Notes: generated by a model not told the origin, from the sequence alone. Numbered from the stretch's first letter, positions 26,381-36,925 are shown. The stretch: DNA of 64,000 nt from an uncultured Clostridia bacterium (GCA_947177735.1 CAMWVP010000002.1:1-64000); one strand, 5' to 3'. Numbers and translations: made by a program.

Positions 26381-27445
26381 TTATATATAGCGAAGCAGCT
26401 CGGCGTTCTTATCAAGGCAGCGGCTCAGCAGATACCGCTCGGGAAGTCTGTTCACGCGCGGCGCGGATCTGGCGGTCTCCATAAGCGCGGCAAGTCTCTC
26501 GTCGTCGTTGTACGGATACAGCTCCGAGCTGTCCGCAAGGTCGCGGTTGCCCTTGACATTGCTCAGCAGCACGCTCTCGCCGCAGTACAGCGCTTCCATT
26601 ACGTTGAACGGCAGACCCTCGTAGCGGCTCGCCGATATCAGGCAGTCGCACGCGCGATAGAGTATGTTCATTTCCGTGCAGTGACCGAGAAAGACCGTTC
26701 TGTCGGCTATTCCGAGCGAACCCGCTAGCGCCCTGCAATCCTCAAGCAGCGCTCCGCTGCCCGCGAAGACGAGACGGCAGTCCGTCCGCCCCAGCCGCGC
26801 GAACGCTTTCAGTATCACAGACTGGTTCTTTCGCGGACTGAACTCGCCGACGCACAGAAACAGATATCCGCCGTTCTCCGCACCGAGCTCCGCCCTGCGA
26901 CGTGTTATCTCATCTTCGGGCAGCTCCGGAAACTTTGACGCGTCCAGCCCCATTCCGTCGAGGAACACGATCTCCCTGCCGAGCTTGTACTTCTCGGCGA
27001 TCCGCAGATCATCCTCATTCATCACGGCGAGCAGCTCCGTGCGCCTGCGGACGAGCTTCTCAAATGCGAGGTAGATTCGCGAGCGCAGGCTTCCGTCGTC
27101 GTCGAAGAGATAACCGTGGCAGATGTGACGGCACTGCGTTTTCCTGCTGCCCGAGAGCAGCACTGCCATCCTCCCTGCAAATCCCGCGAGAGTGGAATTG
27201 GTGTATACGGCGTCAAACCGCTCCCGCCCGATAAGCCTTGCGAGCCTGAATATAACCGCGATATTCGCGGGAGACGTGATCTTTTTGCGGAATTTGAGTT
27301 GGGTATGCACGGCTCCCTCAAGCGAAAAATCGCCGTTTGCCGCGGTGTGAACGACCGTTCCGCCGCCGATCAGTTTGCTTATATAAGGAATATGGAAGTT
27401 CTTGAAATGCGAGCTTTCCGAAGCTGTCATTAAAACTTTTTTCAT
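26381..27445 (-). CDS. Family 4 glycosyltransferase
   Basis: A 354-residue GT-B fold transferase starting at ATG 27445 behind CAGGTGG. N-terminal acceptor domain (KVLMTASESSHFKNF), C-terminal nucleotide-sugar domain with LFLCVGEFSPRKNQSVILKA, VFLGHCTEMNILY and the EX7E region SASRYEGLPFNVMEAL. It resembles EpsD/CapM-type enzymes that extend exopolysaccharide repeat units. Only 31 bp separate its start from the divergent surface-protein gene. Confidence 0.94.
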   Translation of the reverse strand: MKKVLMTASESSHFKNFHIPYISKLIGGGTVVHTAANGDFSLEGAVHTQLKFRKKITSPANIAVIFRLARLIGRERFDAVYTNSTLAGFAGRMAVLLSGSRKTQCRHICHGYLFDDDGSLRSRIYLAFEKLVRRRTELLAVMNEDDLRIAEKYKLGREIVFLDGMGLDASKFPELPEDEITRRRAELGAENGGYLFLCVGEFSPRKNQSVILKAFARLGRTDCRLVFAGSGALLEDCRALAGSLGIADRTVFLGHCTEMNILYRACDCLISASRYEGLPFNVMEALYCGESVLLSNVKGNRDLADSSELYPYNDDERLAALMETARSAPRVNRLPERYLLSRCLDKNAELLRYI

Positions 27446-27476
27446 AAAAATAACCACCTGTAAAGGAAAATTTATT

Positions 27477-29135
27477 ATGTTCAAAAAGAAGTTATTTTTT
27501 GCGGTCATTTCCGCGATAACCTGCTGTTCGCTTGCGCTGACCGCGTTCGCGTACCCCTTGGATGATCCGGATTATCCGAGCTATCCCGAAACGAGCGAGC
27601 CTCCCGAGTCGTCGGATCATCCGTGGTGGTGGCCGCCCGACCCGGTCACGACCGAGGAGCCCGCCACTTCCGAGCCCGTTGACCCCGATCCCAAGATGCT
27701 GCTTGATTTCTATAGTACTACTCTCACTGTCGGCACAGGCATTCAGCTCTATTGGACAATCATAAACAACATCTGGGGTGATGACCCGTATGTGATCTAT
27801 CGGAGCTCCAATACCGACGTGGCGACCATCGACGAAGACGGCTACATTACCGCTGTCGGAGTGGGTACGGTCGAGATCACGGCGTATTGCGAAACCATTT
27901 CCGCAACGGCAGTCGTCACCGTTGTGCCGCCCCCTCCGGAAATGCAGCTCGGGTTTTATCAGACGACTATCGAGATAGGAAAGGGCGTTCAGCTGACCGC
28001 GCAGATAGCCAACAATATCTGGGAAAATCCCGTGATCGGATTTGAAAGCTCGGACGTTAACGTCGTCCGCGTGGACAGTAGCGGCTACATTATGGGTATC
28101 GGCGAGGGCACGGCATACGTTACCGCGTCTTACGGCGACGTCTCCGCCTACGCAACGATCTATGTCGAGAGTCCCGCCATTGTGCCCGAATTCATCGTGC
28201 TCAAGCAGAAAAATTTCGAACTTAAGATCGGCGCGACCGCGCAGATAGAGGCACAGATACTCCCCGAAGAGACCGCCGAGGGTCGGGAAATAACCTACTC
28301 GATCGACAACGAGGATATAGCTTACGTCAATGAGAACGGACTTATCACCGCGCTTAAGACCGGTACTGCCGTGATCACGGTCAGCGGCGCGGGGCTTACC
28401 GAAACGGTAAACGTTACGGTAACGAGCGATATCGCCTATGACACCGCCAAGCTCGACGGCTACCTGTACGACAACGAGGGCAACCCCGTAGTCGGCGCGC
28501 AGCTTGTCATAGACTCGCTCAAAGCCGTTTCCGACACGCGCGGCTACTTTTTGTTCGAGAGCGTTGAGCAGCGCGAGCTCAACATAGCGATAGAGGGCGA
28601 CGCCAGAGCCGTATGCAGAATCACTCCGCAGGGCGACCTCACTGTTTATCTGCTGTACAAAAAGGGCAGCCCGCTGACGAGACTGTCCTCTTACGAGGAG
28701 CTTGTCGGCCGTCTGCCGATAAACAGCGTGACATTCGTTTCGGGCGCAAACGTGATACTTACGGCGGGAGAAACGTTCGAGCTGGAGTATCAATACAAGC
28801 CCAAGGACGTTCAGGTCACCGAGATAAACTACACCGTTGCGAATGAGATAGTCGCGGAGGTCGGTCAGATCGACGGTATCGTCACCGCGAAAGCTCCCGG
28901 CGAAACGGATATCACCATCTCGCTCAACGGAGGGCAGGCGGAGGCGGTCTGCCATATTGTGGTAAATCCCAAGGAAAGCTCGGAGCACAGCGCGCTGATA
29001 ATCGCCATTGAGACTGTGCTGATAGCCATCGCGGCGCTTATCCTCGTTATGGTATACCGCAGCTACAAGAAAGACCTGAACCGTACTCTTGATCAGTACG
29101 ATGACGACTATGACGACGACTATGACGACGAATAA
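27477..29135 (+). CDS. BIG2-domain surface protein with C-terminal anchor
   Basis: A 552-residue protein from ATG 27477 after AAAGGA. Signal peptide (residues 1-24), a Pro/Glu/Ser-rich spacer (25-75), three bacterial Ig-like group 2 domains (about 78-150, 155-228, 233-315), a carboxypeptidase-regulatory-like fold (LDGYLYDNEGNPVVGAQLVI), and a fourth BIG2-like domain. A transmembrane helix (LIIAIETVLIAIAALILVMV) and a strongly acidic tail ending DDDYDDDYDDE close the protein. The tail faces the cytoplasm by the positive-inside rule. It is probably an adhesion or scaffold protein of the polysaccharide locus. Confidence 0.9.
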   Translation: MFKKKLFFAVISAITCCSLALTAFAYPLDDPDYPSYPETSEPPESSDHPWWWPPDPVTTEEPATSEPVDPDPKMLLDFYSTTLTVGTGIQLYWTIINNIWGDDPYVIYRSSNTDVATIDEDGYITAVGVGTVEITAYCETISATAVVTVVPPPPEMQLGFYQTTIEIGKGVQLTAQIANNIWENPVIGFESSDVNVVRVDSSGYIMGIGEGTAYVTASYGDVSAYATIYVESPAIVPEFIVLKQKNFELKIGATAQIEAQILPEETAEGREITYSIDNEDIAYVNENGLITALKTGTAVITVSGAGLTETVNVTVTSDIAYDTAKLDGYLYDNEGNPVVGAQLVIDSLKAVSDTRGYFLFESVEQRELNIAIEGDARAVCRITPQGDLTVYLLYKKGSPLTRLSSYEELVGRLPINSVTFVSGANVILTAGETFELEYQYKPKDVQVTEINYTVANEIVAEVGQIDGIVTAKAPGETDITISLNGGQAEAVCHIVVNPKESSEHSALIIAIETVLIAIAALILVMVYRSYKKDLNRTLDQYDDDYDDDYDDE

Positions 29136-29143
29136 AAATCGCT

Positions 29144-29215
29144 AAGCCGCAGTCTTTGCAGCGTTTCGGAAAGCAGCCTGCTCTCCGAAACGCTGCAAAG
29201 ACTGCGGCTTTTATC
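29144..29215. terminator. Very long bidirectional terminator
   Basis: A perfect 27-bp inverted repeat (29144-29170 and 29184-29210, arms starting AAGCCGCAGTCTTTGCAGCG) with a 13-base loop and TTT after it. It separates the convergent BIG2 and sugar-transferase genes. Confidence 0.88.
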
Positions 29216-29222
29216 GTGCTGT

Positions 29223-29996
29223 TTATTGCCCGCGCTTGACCTTTCTGACGATCGCGCCGAATGTCGCGAGACAAATTTTCAGATCCCACAGCAGATTTCT
29301 GTGCAGGACGTAGTGTATCTCCATACGCTGTCTTTTGCGATTGGTGTATGTAGTGTCGCCCGAGCAGTATGCCTGCCAGTAGCCGGTAAGCCCCGGACGT
29401 ATCGAAAGCAGTAGGTCTTTGTCCTTGCCGTACAGCACGGTCTCGCTCTCCTGTATCGGGCGCGGACCGACTATGCTGAGCTCGCCCTTCAATATGTTCA
29501 ACAGCTGCGGAAGCTCGTCCAGTCCCGTGCGGCGGAGGAACTTACCCACCTTTGTCACGCGCGGGTCGTCCTCGACCTTGTACTCGCTGTAATACTGCTT
29601 CAACTGCTCCTCGTTCAGCCAGCGCGTCACGTCCTCGGCGTTGTCGATCATCGTGCGGAACTTGTATATGTAGATAGGCTTCCCGCCCATTCCCAGTCTG
29701 CACTGTTTAAAGAACACATGCTTGCCCGAGCGCTCCGCCATTATCAGCAGCGATATCAGCAGGAACACCGGAAGCAGCACAAGCATTCCGACCGCCGACC
29801 CGACGATATCAACCGTGCGCTTTATGTTATCATACGTCTTTTTTCCGCGCGCGATCTTGACCGCCTTTTTCTTGGCGGCAATAGCGGCCTTGTGACGCTC
29901 GATCTCGGCTGTGCGTTCCTTTAAAGCCGTAGCGGAGGTCTTTGAACCGGACACTTTATTATTCGACTGCAAGGTCATGCTCCTTACCATACTCAT
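29223..29996 (-). CDS. Priming undecaprenyl-phosphate sugar transferase
   Basis: A 257-residue member of the bacterial sugar transferase family that puts the first sugar phosphate on undecaprenyl phosphate. An N-terminal basic coiled region (about 1-60) is followed by one membrane hairpin (DIVGSAVGMLVLLPVFLLI). The catalytic domain follows, with YIYKFRTMIDNAEDV, LRRTGLDELPQLLNILKGE, SIVGPRP and RPGLTGYWQ. It is the short form without the four extra N-terminal helices of WbaP. It has its own promoter and ends at the long terminator. It would start the repeat unit made by the cluster. Confidence 0.95.
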   Translation of the reverse strand: MSMVRSMTLQSNNKVSGSKTSATALKERTAEIERHKAAIAAKKKAVKIARGKKTYDNIKRTVDIVGSAVGMLVLLPVFLLISLLIMAERSGKHVFFKQCRLGMGGKPIYIYKFRTMIDNAEDVTRWLNEEQLKQYYSEYKVEDDPRVTKVGKFLRRTGLDELPQLLNILKGELSIVGPRPIQESETVLYGKDKDLLLSIRPGLTGYWQAYCSGDTTYTNRKRQRMEIHYVLHRNLLWDLKICLATFGAIVRKVKRGQ

Positions 29997-30043
29997 AGAA
30001 TATCATTTCCCTCTATATACCATATATAATATCTCTAGTTTAT

Positions 30044-30072
30044 ATTATAATACATAAATCGTTTTTTGTAAA
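30044..30072 (-). promoter_or_regulatory. Promoter of the sugar-transferase gene
   Basis: On the minus strand, TTTACA (30072-30067) and TATAAT (30049-30044), 17-nt spacer. Confidence 0.78.
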
Positions 30073-30132
30073 GGGGATTTTGGATATTTTTGACGATTTT
30101 TAAAAGAAATTTTTGGATATTCTGCGGGAAAA

Positions 30133-30555
30133 TCAAGGAGCCTGAAATATTTCTCCGCCAATACGGTAAATATCGGCGATCGGTATGCGTCTGCCGTCGG
30201 TGAACACCAGCGTCATTTCCGCCATATCGATCCGCTTTACCGTGCCGTTTGCCGTGACATATTCTCCGCCCTCCTTGCGCTTGTCGGGCAGGAAGAACGT
30301 GACGGAGACCTCGGGACGTTTGCCCACGTTCTCCGAGAGCAACGCCAGCCGCTCGTTCAGCAGCGCCGCGTCCTCGTCGGACAGCTCGGCGCGCTCATCG
30401 GTGAGCCGCGCGGTCTCGGCGAGAACCTCGTCATACCCAGTCAGCGCCGCGAACGGCGAAAACTGCGCAGCCCTGTCGAGCCGCGGCATACGCCTGCGCG
30501 GCTCGGGCGGCTCGAGCCTTATTATATCGCTGTATTGTCCGATATCGTTATGCAT
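30133..30555 (-). CDS. YolD-like protein
   Basis: A 140-residue protein with the clostridial YolD signature RLDRAAQFSPFAALTGYDE, an acidic helical middle (TARLTDERAELSDEDAALLNERL) and a C-terminal beta region (TVKRIDMAEMTLVFTDGRRIPI). YolD-family genes are typically paired with UvrX/UmuC-type Y-family polymerases, as here with the gene just upstream. Start ATG 30555 follows GGAGGAGACG. It probably modulates the polymerase or damage tolerance. Confidence 0.9.
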   Translation of the reverse strand: MHNDIGQYSDIIRLEPPEPRRRMPRLDRAAQFSPFAALTGYDEVLAETARLTDERAELSDEDAALLNERLALLSENVGKRPEVSVTFFLPDKRKEGGEYVTANGTVKRIDMAEMTLVFTDGRRIPIADIYRIGGEIFQAP

Positions 30556-30572
30556 AGCGTCTCCTCCGGTTA

Positions 30573-30643
30573 TTGCTCCCCCAATTAAATATTGCCATAT
30601 TTTAAACTTATTTCCGGTGTTTTGGAAAAGTTTAATTGGAGCA
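30573..30643. repeat. Foldback element family 2, copy a
   Basis: 71 bp with inverted ends TGCTCCCCCAATTAAA / TTTAATTGGAGCA. The left 45 bp (through ATTGCCATATTTTA and ACTTATTTCCGG) match the element at 51724 nearly exactly. It lies between the polymerase gene and yolD. Confidence 0.8.
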
Positions 30644-30660
30644 TCATATAGTACAGGCTC

Positions 30661-32157
30661 TCATGCGCGGTGACCGCCGACCTGACCGTTGCGGCTGATC
30701 GTCGTCGCGCCCTCCTCCAGGTTCATTCCCTTCAGTATCGCGTTTTTCCCGTACCGCTGCTTTATCTTCAGCAGCGCGAGCTGCATATCGTGTTCGCGGC
30801 GCAGACTGAGCTCCTCACGCTCGAGCCTCTCCGCGTCCGCAAACAGGCTGAGCTGTACGCCGTCGGGCTCTTTGATCTCGCGCTCGGGGATAACGTTCGC
30901 GGCTACTACATACATACGCCGCACCGTAAAGCCGCGCAGCACTATTCTGTCATACAGCTCGGCAGCCGCGCTCACGATCATGCTCGCGGACGAGGTGTAC
31001 CGCCCGAGATTTATCGAGCCGTGCGCCGATCTCGGAACGCTTCTGCCGTAATAATCGATCTTGATCTCTCCGCCGTAGCTTTTCAGACGCTCGGGATCGG
31101 CGAGATTCTCGACGTCATAGCCGACCGTGAGCACTATTTGATCCGTCGCCAGCCCCTTTCGCGTCAGATCGAGCGAGAGCACATCCGCCATCTCGCGCAC
31201 TATCAGTCTGCCCTTGTCGAAGCTGTACGGCTCCTGCAATACCTGACCCGTGCTCAGGCTGCTGCTTTCGGGGCGGTATGCCTTGATATCGGCGAGCGTG
31301 CAGGGCTCTTTTCCCCACGCGTGGTCTATCAGCAGCTCCGCGTTCACGCCGAACAGCTTGTACAGCAGCTCGGGATTCTCGATCGAGCAGCGCGCGATAT
31401 CGCCCATAGTGTAGATGTTATTTTTTGCCAGCCGCTTTACCGTTCCGCCGCCGACGCGCCAAAAATCGTTCAGCGGGCGGTGTCCCCACAGCATATAACG
31501 ATAACCGCGCTCGTCGAGATTTGCGATACGGACGCCGTTTCTGTCGGCGGGGATATGCTTGGCGACTATATCCATGGCTATCTTGCTCAGATACAGGTTC
31601 GTGCCGATACCCGCCGTCGCGGTTATCCCTGTGGTATTCAGCACGTCCGTCACCAGCATTGACGCGAACTCCCGCGCCGTCAGCCCGTACGCGCGCAGAT
31701 AACTCGTCGCGTCAATGAACACCTCGTCGATGGAATAAGGGTGAATGTCCTCGGGCGCGACATATTTCAGATAGATTCCGTATATCCGCGAGCTCGTCTC
31801 CATATACTTCGACATATGCGGCGGCGCGGTGATATAATCCAGCGCGTAGGACGGATGCTCGCTAAGCTCCTCGGCATTGCAGGAGCGCCGCCCGAGCATA
31901 TTCCCCGGCGAGCGGCGCCGCCTTTCGCGGTTTATCTCGCGAACGCGCTGAACCACCTCAAACAGACGCGCTCTTCCCGGTATGCCGTATGCCTTGAGCG
32001 ACGGCGTGACCGCAAGGCATATCGTTTTTTCGGTACGGCTCCCGTCCGCGACCACGAGATTGGTCGTGAGCGGGTCAAGCCCTCTTTCCACGCACTCCAC
32101 CGACGCGAAAAACGACTTCAGGTCGATAGCGATATAGGTACGCTCCTCCGTTTCCAT
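30661..32157 (-). CDS. Y-family DNA polymerase (UmuC/UvrX type)
   Basis: A 498-residue translesion polymerase starting at ATG 32157 after GGGGGTGATG. Catalytic motifs: YIAIDLKSFFASVECVERG (first Asp) and HPYSIDEVFIDATSYL (SIDE box). Then come the helix-hairpin-helix thumb (GGGTVKRLAKNNIYTMGDIA) and the little-finger domain. The C-terminal region with LSLFADAE resembles a beta-clamp-binding motif. It is paired with yolD. A strong promoter with a dyad operator lies directly upstream, so it is probably induced under stress. Confidence 0.94.
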   Translation of the reverse strand: METEERTYIAIDLKSFFASVECVERGLDPLTTNLVVADGSRTEKTICLAVTPSLKAYGIPGRARLFEVVQRVREINRERRRRSPGNMLGRRSCNAEELSEHPSYALDYITAPPHMSKYMETSSRIYGIYLKYVAPEDIHPYSIDEVFIDATSYLRAYGLTAREFASMLVTDVLNTTGITATAGIGTNLYLSKIAMDIVAKHIPADRNGVRIANLDERGYRYMLWGHRPLNDFWRVGGGTVKRLAKNNIYTMGDIARCSIENPELLYKLFGVNAELLIDHAWGKEPCTLADIKAYRPESSSLSTGQVLQEPYSFDKGRLIVREMADVLSLDLTRKGLATDQIVLTVGYDVENLADPERLKSYGGEIKIDYYGRSVPRSAHGSINLGRYTSSASMIVSAAAELYDRIVLRGFTVRRMYVVAANVIPEREIKEPDGVQLSLFADAERLEREELSLRREHDMQLALLKIKQRYGKNAILKGMNLEEGATTISRNGQVGGHRA

Positions 32158-32174
32158 GACATCACCCCCGCGCG

Positions 32175-32222
32175 TTTGTTCATCTGTACATACATTATAG
32201 CACATATGAACAAATTTGTCAA
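32175..32222 (-). promoter_or_regulatory. Promoter and dyad operator of the Y-family polymerase gene
   Basis: On the minus strand, TTGACA (32222-32217), 17-nt spacer, TATAAT (32199-32194). Two perfect inverted half-sites, TTTGTTCAT (32175-32183) and ATGAACAAA (32206-32214), flank the -10 box with centres 31 bp apart, about three helical turns. They do not match the Bacillus LexA box, so another repressor or an atypical LexA is possible. Confidence 0.75.
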
Positions 32223-32230
32223 GCATAAAC

Positions 32231-32495
32231 TTAAGGAAATACTTATTTAATCGCGGTTTTCCCCGCCGGAGGTCGGGAAAAACCGCACAGCTTGTATAAA
32301 AACCTCCTTAAGAGTGGGAGAGGGTGCGGGGGCTCCGCCCCCAACACCCTGCCAAAGGGGCTTTGCCCCTTTGGAAACCCCATTTTTTAAGACTTTTTCT
32401 ACAGCCTGCGCGGTTTTCCCCGCCCTCCGACCGGAAAAACCGCATAAAATAAGACTTAAAATTTAATTAAAGCGATTTAATCAGCGTTTCCTTAA
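32231..32495. repeat. Foldback element family 1, copy d, with nested hairpins
   Basis: About 265 bp. Ends are TTAAGGAAATACTTATTTAA (left) and TTAAGGAAACGCTGATTTAA-type (right, reverse complement). Inside are two copies of the family's GC hairpin (at about 32257 and 32410, in opposite sense). Between them lies an insert with GGGGGC-TCC-GCCCCC and AAAGGGGC-TTT-GCCCCTTT stem-loops. It occupies the space between the divergent polymerase and pyrG promoters. Confidence 0.75.
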
Positions 32496-32536
32496 TTCAT
32501 TCTTTCCCTATTTTCGGAGATATTTGTAAAAAGCTA

Positions 32537-32565
32537 TTGAAAAAAAAGGCGGAAAGTGTTATAAT
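32537..32565 (+). promoter_or_regulatory. pyrG promoter
   Basis: TTGAAA (32537-32542) and TATAAT (32560-32565), 17-nt spacer. The likely start near 32572 lacks the G run needed for the Bacillus-type CTP-sensing reiterative transcription. Confidence 0.8.
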
Positions 32566-32578
32566 AAATCAAGTGTTG

Positions 32579-34400
<1,822 letters not shown>

Positions 34401-34433
34401 GTCGTATTCCGCCAATGACCGGAGGTTTATTTT

Positions 34434-34691
34434 ATGAAAGCAAAAATTTCCGCAAAAGTCAAAATAATATTATGCGTTATAATTTGTGCCGTTTTGCTTA
34501 TTCCTATCCCCGCTTGGTATAAGGACGGAGGAACGTTTGAGCTCAACGCCGTGCTTTGGTCGGTGCGAAAGGAACACTCCATATCTTGGGAGGATCGCAT
34601 TGATGGTTATAATATCGGCACGATCGTTCGGGTTCTGCTCTGGAAGGTTTATGATGATGTAAAATTCGTTCCCGAAAGTGAACTGCAATAA
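34434..34691 (+). CDS. Small membrane-anchored protein (85 aa)
   Basis: ATG 34434 follows GGAGG. Basic N terminus (MKAKISAKVK), one hydrophobic segment (IILCVIICAVLLIPIPAWY, residues about 11-29), then a soluble tail with GGTFELNAVLWSVRKEHSI. It is likely anchored with the tail outside the membrane, or secreted. It lies between pyrG and ppk, 33 nt after pyrG. No family is recognised. Confidence 0.7.
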   Translation: MKAKISAKVKIILCVIICAVLLIPIPAWYKDGGTFELNAVLWSVRKEHSISWEDRIDGYNIGTIVRVLLWKVYDDVKFVPESELQ

Positions 34692-34730
34692 ACTCCCGTT
34701 TAACACAATTTATTGAAAGAAGGTAAAACA

Positions 34731-36881
34731 ATGAGCAGCGGATTTTACGATAACCGCGAGCTTTCGTGGCTGAAATTCAACGCGCGCGTGCTGGAGGAGG
34801 CACGCGACGAGAATACTCCCTTGTTTGAGCGGTTGAGGTTCGTGCAGATTTTCTGCTCCAATCTCGACGAGTTCTTTATGATACGCGTCGGCAGTCTGCA
34901 CGACAAGCTGCTGTACGAGCCTAAAGACCGCGAGAACAAGACCAATATGAACGCCAAGGAGCAGCTTTCCGCTATCGCCAAACGCGTTAAGGCGCTGCTC
35001 CCCGTCAAGGACGAGGCGTACTCCGAGATTATGCAGGGGCTGTCCGCATACGGCGTCGAGCACCTCAACGAGGACGCGCTCACCCCCGAGGAGGACGCGT
35101 TCCTGAAAGCGTATTTCACGCGTGAAGTACGCCCTCTGCTGTTCACGGGCATCGTCGACAAAAAGCACCCCGTGCCGTTCCTGAAAAGCGGCGAGATCTA
35201 CATTGGCTGCAAGATACGCAAAAAGACCGACACCGCCGGCAAGGTCACATTCGGCATACTGCCCGCCTCGGAGAACCTGCCGAGGGTCGTGTTCCTGCCC
35301 GGAACGGGCAAGTTCCTGCTCATCGAGGAGCTTATCCGCCGCTATGCCAAGCAGGTTTTCAGCAACTTTGACATACTCTCGCGCTGCATTTTCCGCGTGA
35401 CGCGCAATGCCGATATAGAAATAGACGAGGGCTTGTTCGACCACGACGTGGATTTCCGCGACATTATGAGCAAGCTGGTCAAGAAGCGCAAAAAGCTCCA
35501 GCCCGTCCGTCTCGAGTTCCAGGGCTCCCCCGACGGCGACACTGTGTCGGCTATCGCCAAGATACTCGACATCTCCGAGAACTACACCTTCAAGCAGACC
35601 GCGCCGCTCTCCATGAGCTTTATCTCGGTGCTCGAGAAGCGCCTTGAAAAGCGATCCGAGCTGTTCTTCGAGCCGCTCGCGCCGCAGAAATCGGGCGCGA
35701 TACTGCCCGATATCCCTCTGATAGAGCAGATAAAGCAGCACGATATACTGCTGAACTACCCTTACGAGAACATCAACCACTTCATCAACCTGCTTGAGGA
35801 GGCAGCGGTCAACCCGAACGTTTCCTCTATCAAGATAACGCTTTACCGCGTAGCGCGCGACAGCAAGATAATCAACGCGCTCAACAAGGCAGCCGAAAAC
35901 GGCAAGGACGTACTCGCGCTTGTCGAGCTTCGCGCGCGCTTCGATGAGGAAAACAACATCGGCTGGTCAAAACAGCTTGAGGAAGCGGGTGTTACCGTTA
36001 TCTACGGGCTCGAGGAGCTTAAAGTTCACTCCAAGCTCCTGCTCATCACTCTTCGTGACGGCAACAACGTCCGCTACATCACGCAGGTCGGCACGGGCAA
36101 CTACAACGAGCGCACCTCGCGCCTGTACACCGATCTCACGCTTATGACCGCCGACGAGGACTTCGGCTCGGACGCTTCCGTCGTATTCAACGCGTTAATG
36201 GTGGGGAGCACCGTCGAAAGCACTAACCGTCTGCTTGTCGCTCCCAAGGGCTTGAAGAGCCGAATCGTTTCGTTTATCGACAACGAGATAACCTATGGTC
36301 GCGACGGCTATATCGGCATCAAGATGAACTCGCTGACAGACCGCGACCTTATCGAGAAGCTCGCCGAGGCGAGCCGCGCGGGAGTTACCGTGGAGCTTAT
36401 CGTGCGCGGCATCTGCTGCCTTATCCCGGGCATTGAGGGCTCGACGGAGAATATCCGCGTAATCTCGATAGTAGGGCGTTTCCTCGAGCACTCGCGTATC
36501 TACATCTTCGGGCGCGGAGATCGCCGCCGCGTGTATATCTCAAGCGCGGACTTTATGACGCGCAACACGGAGCGCCGAGTTGAGGTAGCCGCTCCGATCC
36601 TTGACAAGTCGCTTGCTGACAGGGTCGTCGGGATATTCGAGACCACGCTCGCCGACAACGTAAAGGCGCGCGAGCTCGGCGCGGACGGGAAATATACGCG
36701 CGTTTCCTCGGTCGGCAAGCTGCCGTTGAACTCGCAGATATATTTCTACGACGAGGCATATAAGGCTGCCTCGGGCGGCGTGACCGTTCCCGAGAAGCCC
36801 GTTGTCAGACCCGTCGCAAAACCTGCGGAGCCGTCCGCATCGGATGCGCCTATCAGAGTGAAGATCAGGAGGATACGATAA
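34731..36881 (+). CDS. ppk: Polyphosphate kinase 1
   Basis: Reversibly polymerises the ATP gamma phosphate into polyphosphate. 716 residues, normal length, from ATG 34731 after GAAAGAAGG. N-terminal domain starts FYDNRELSWLKFNARVLEEA. The catalytic domains hold the phospho-acceptor His in LKVHSKLLLITLRDG, QVGTGNYNERTSRLYTDL, and the second conserved His in EHSRIYIFGRGD. The last 40 residues form a Pro/Ala-rich basic tail. It probably forms an operon with the small membrane protein before it. Confidence 0.97.
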   Translation: MSSGFYDNRELSWLKFNARVLEEARDENTPLFERLRFVQIFCSNLDEFFMIRVGSLHDKLLYEPKDRENKTNMNAKEQLSAIAKRVKALLPVKDEAYSEIMQGLSAYGVEHLNEDALTPEEDAFLKAYFTREVRPLLFTGIVDKKHPVPFLKSGEIYIGCKIRKKTDTAGKVTFGILPASENLPRVVFLPGTGKFLLIEELIRRYAKQVFSNFDILSRCIFRVTRNADIEIDEGLFDHDVDFRDIMSKLVKKRKKLQPVRLEFQGSPDGDTVSAIAKILDISENYTFKQTAPLSMSFISVLEKRLEKRSELFFEPLAPQKSGAILPDIPLIEQIKQHDILLNYPYENINHFINLLEEAAVNPNVSSIKITLYRVARDSKIINALNKAAENGKDVLALVELRARFDEENNIGWSKQLEEAGVTVIYGLEELKVHSKLLLITLRDGNNVRYITQVGTGNYNERTSRLYTDLTLMTADEDFGSDASVVFNALMVGSTVESTNRLLVAPKGLKSRIVSFIDNEITYGRDGYIGIKMNSLTDRDLIEKLAEASRAGVTVELIVRGICCLIPGIEGSTENIRVISIVGRFLEHSRIYIFGRGDRRRVYISSADFMTRNTERRVEVAAPILDKSLADRVVGIFETTLADNVKARELGADGKYTRVSSVGKLPLNSQIYFYDEAYKAASGGVTVPEKPVVRPVAKPAEPSASDAPIRVKIRRIR

Positions 36882-36888
36882 CATATCA

Positions 36889-36925
36889 ACAGCCCCTAAG
36901 TGTATATTGGGGGCTGTGTTTTTGC
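36889..36925 (+). terminator. ppk terminator
   Basis: Stem CAGCCCC / GGGGCTG with an inner loop, followed by TGTTTTT. Confidence 0.85.

Noticed and set aside
26351-26728. Plus-strand gene after the orphan promoter at 26323
   Set aside because: Its ATG overlaps the -10 box, it has no ribosome binding site, and it is fully antisense to a conserved glycosyltransferase.
32175-32214. LexA/SOS box at the Y-family polymerase promoter
   Set aside because: The half-sites GTTCAT/ATGAAC are in the wrong order and spacing for the Bacillus-type GAACN4GTTC box; it is reported only as an unidentified dyad.
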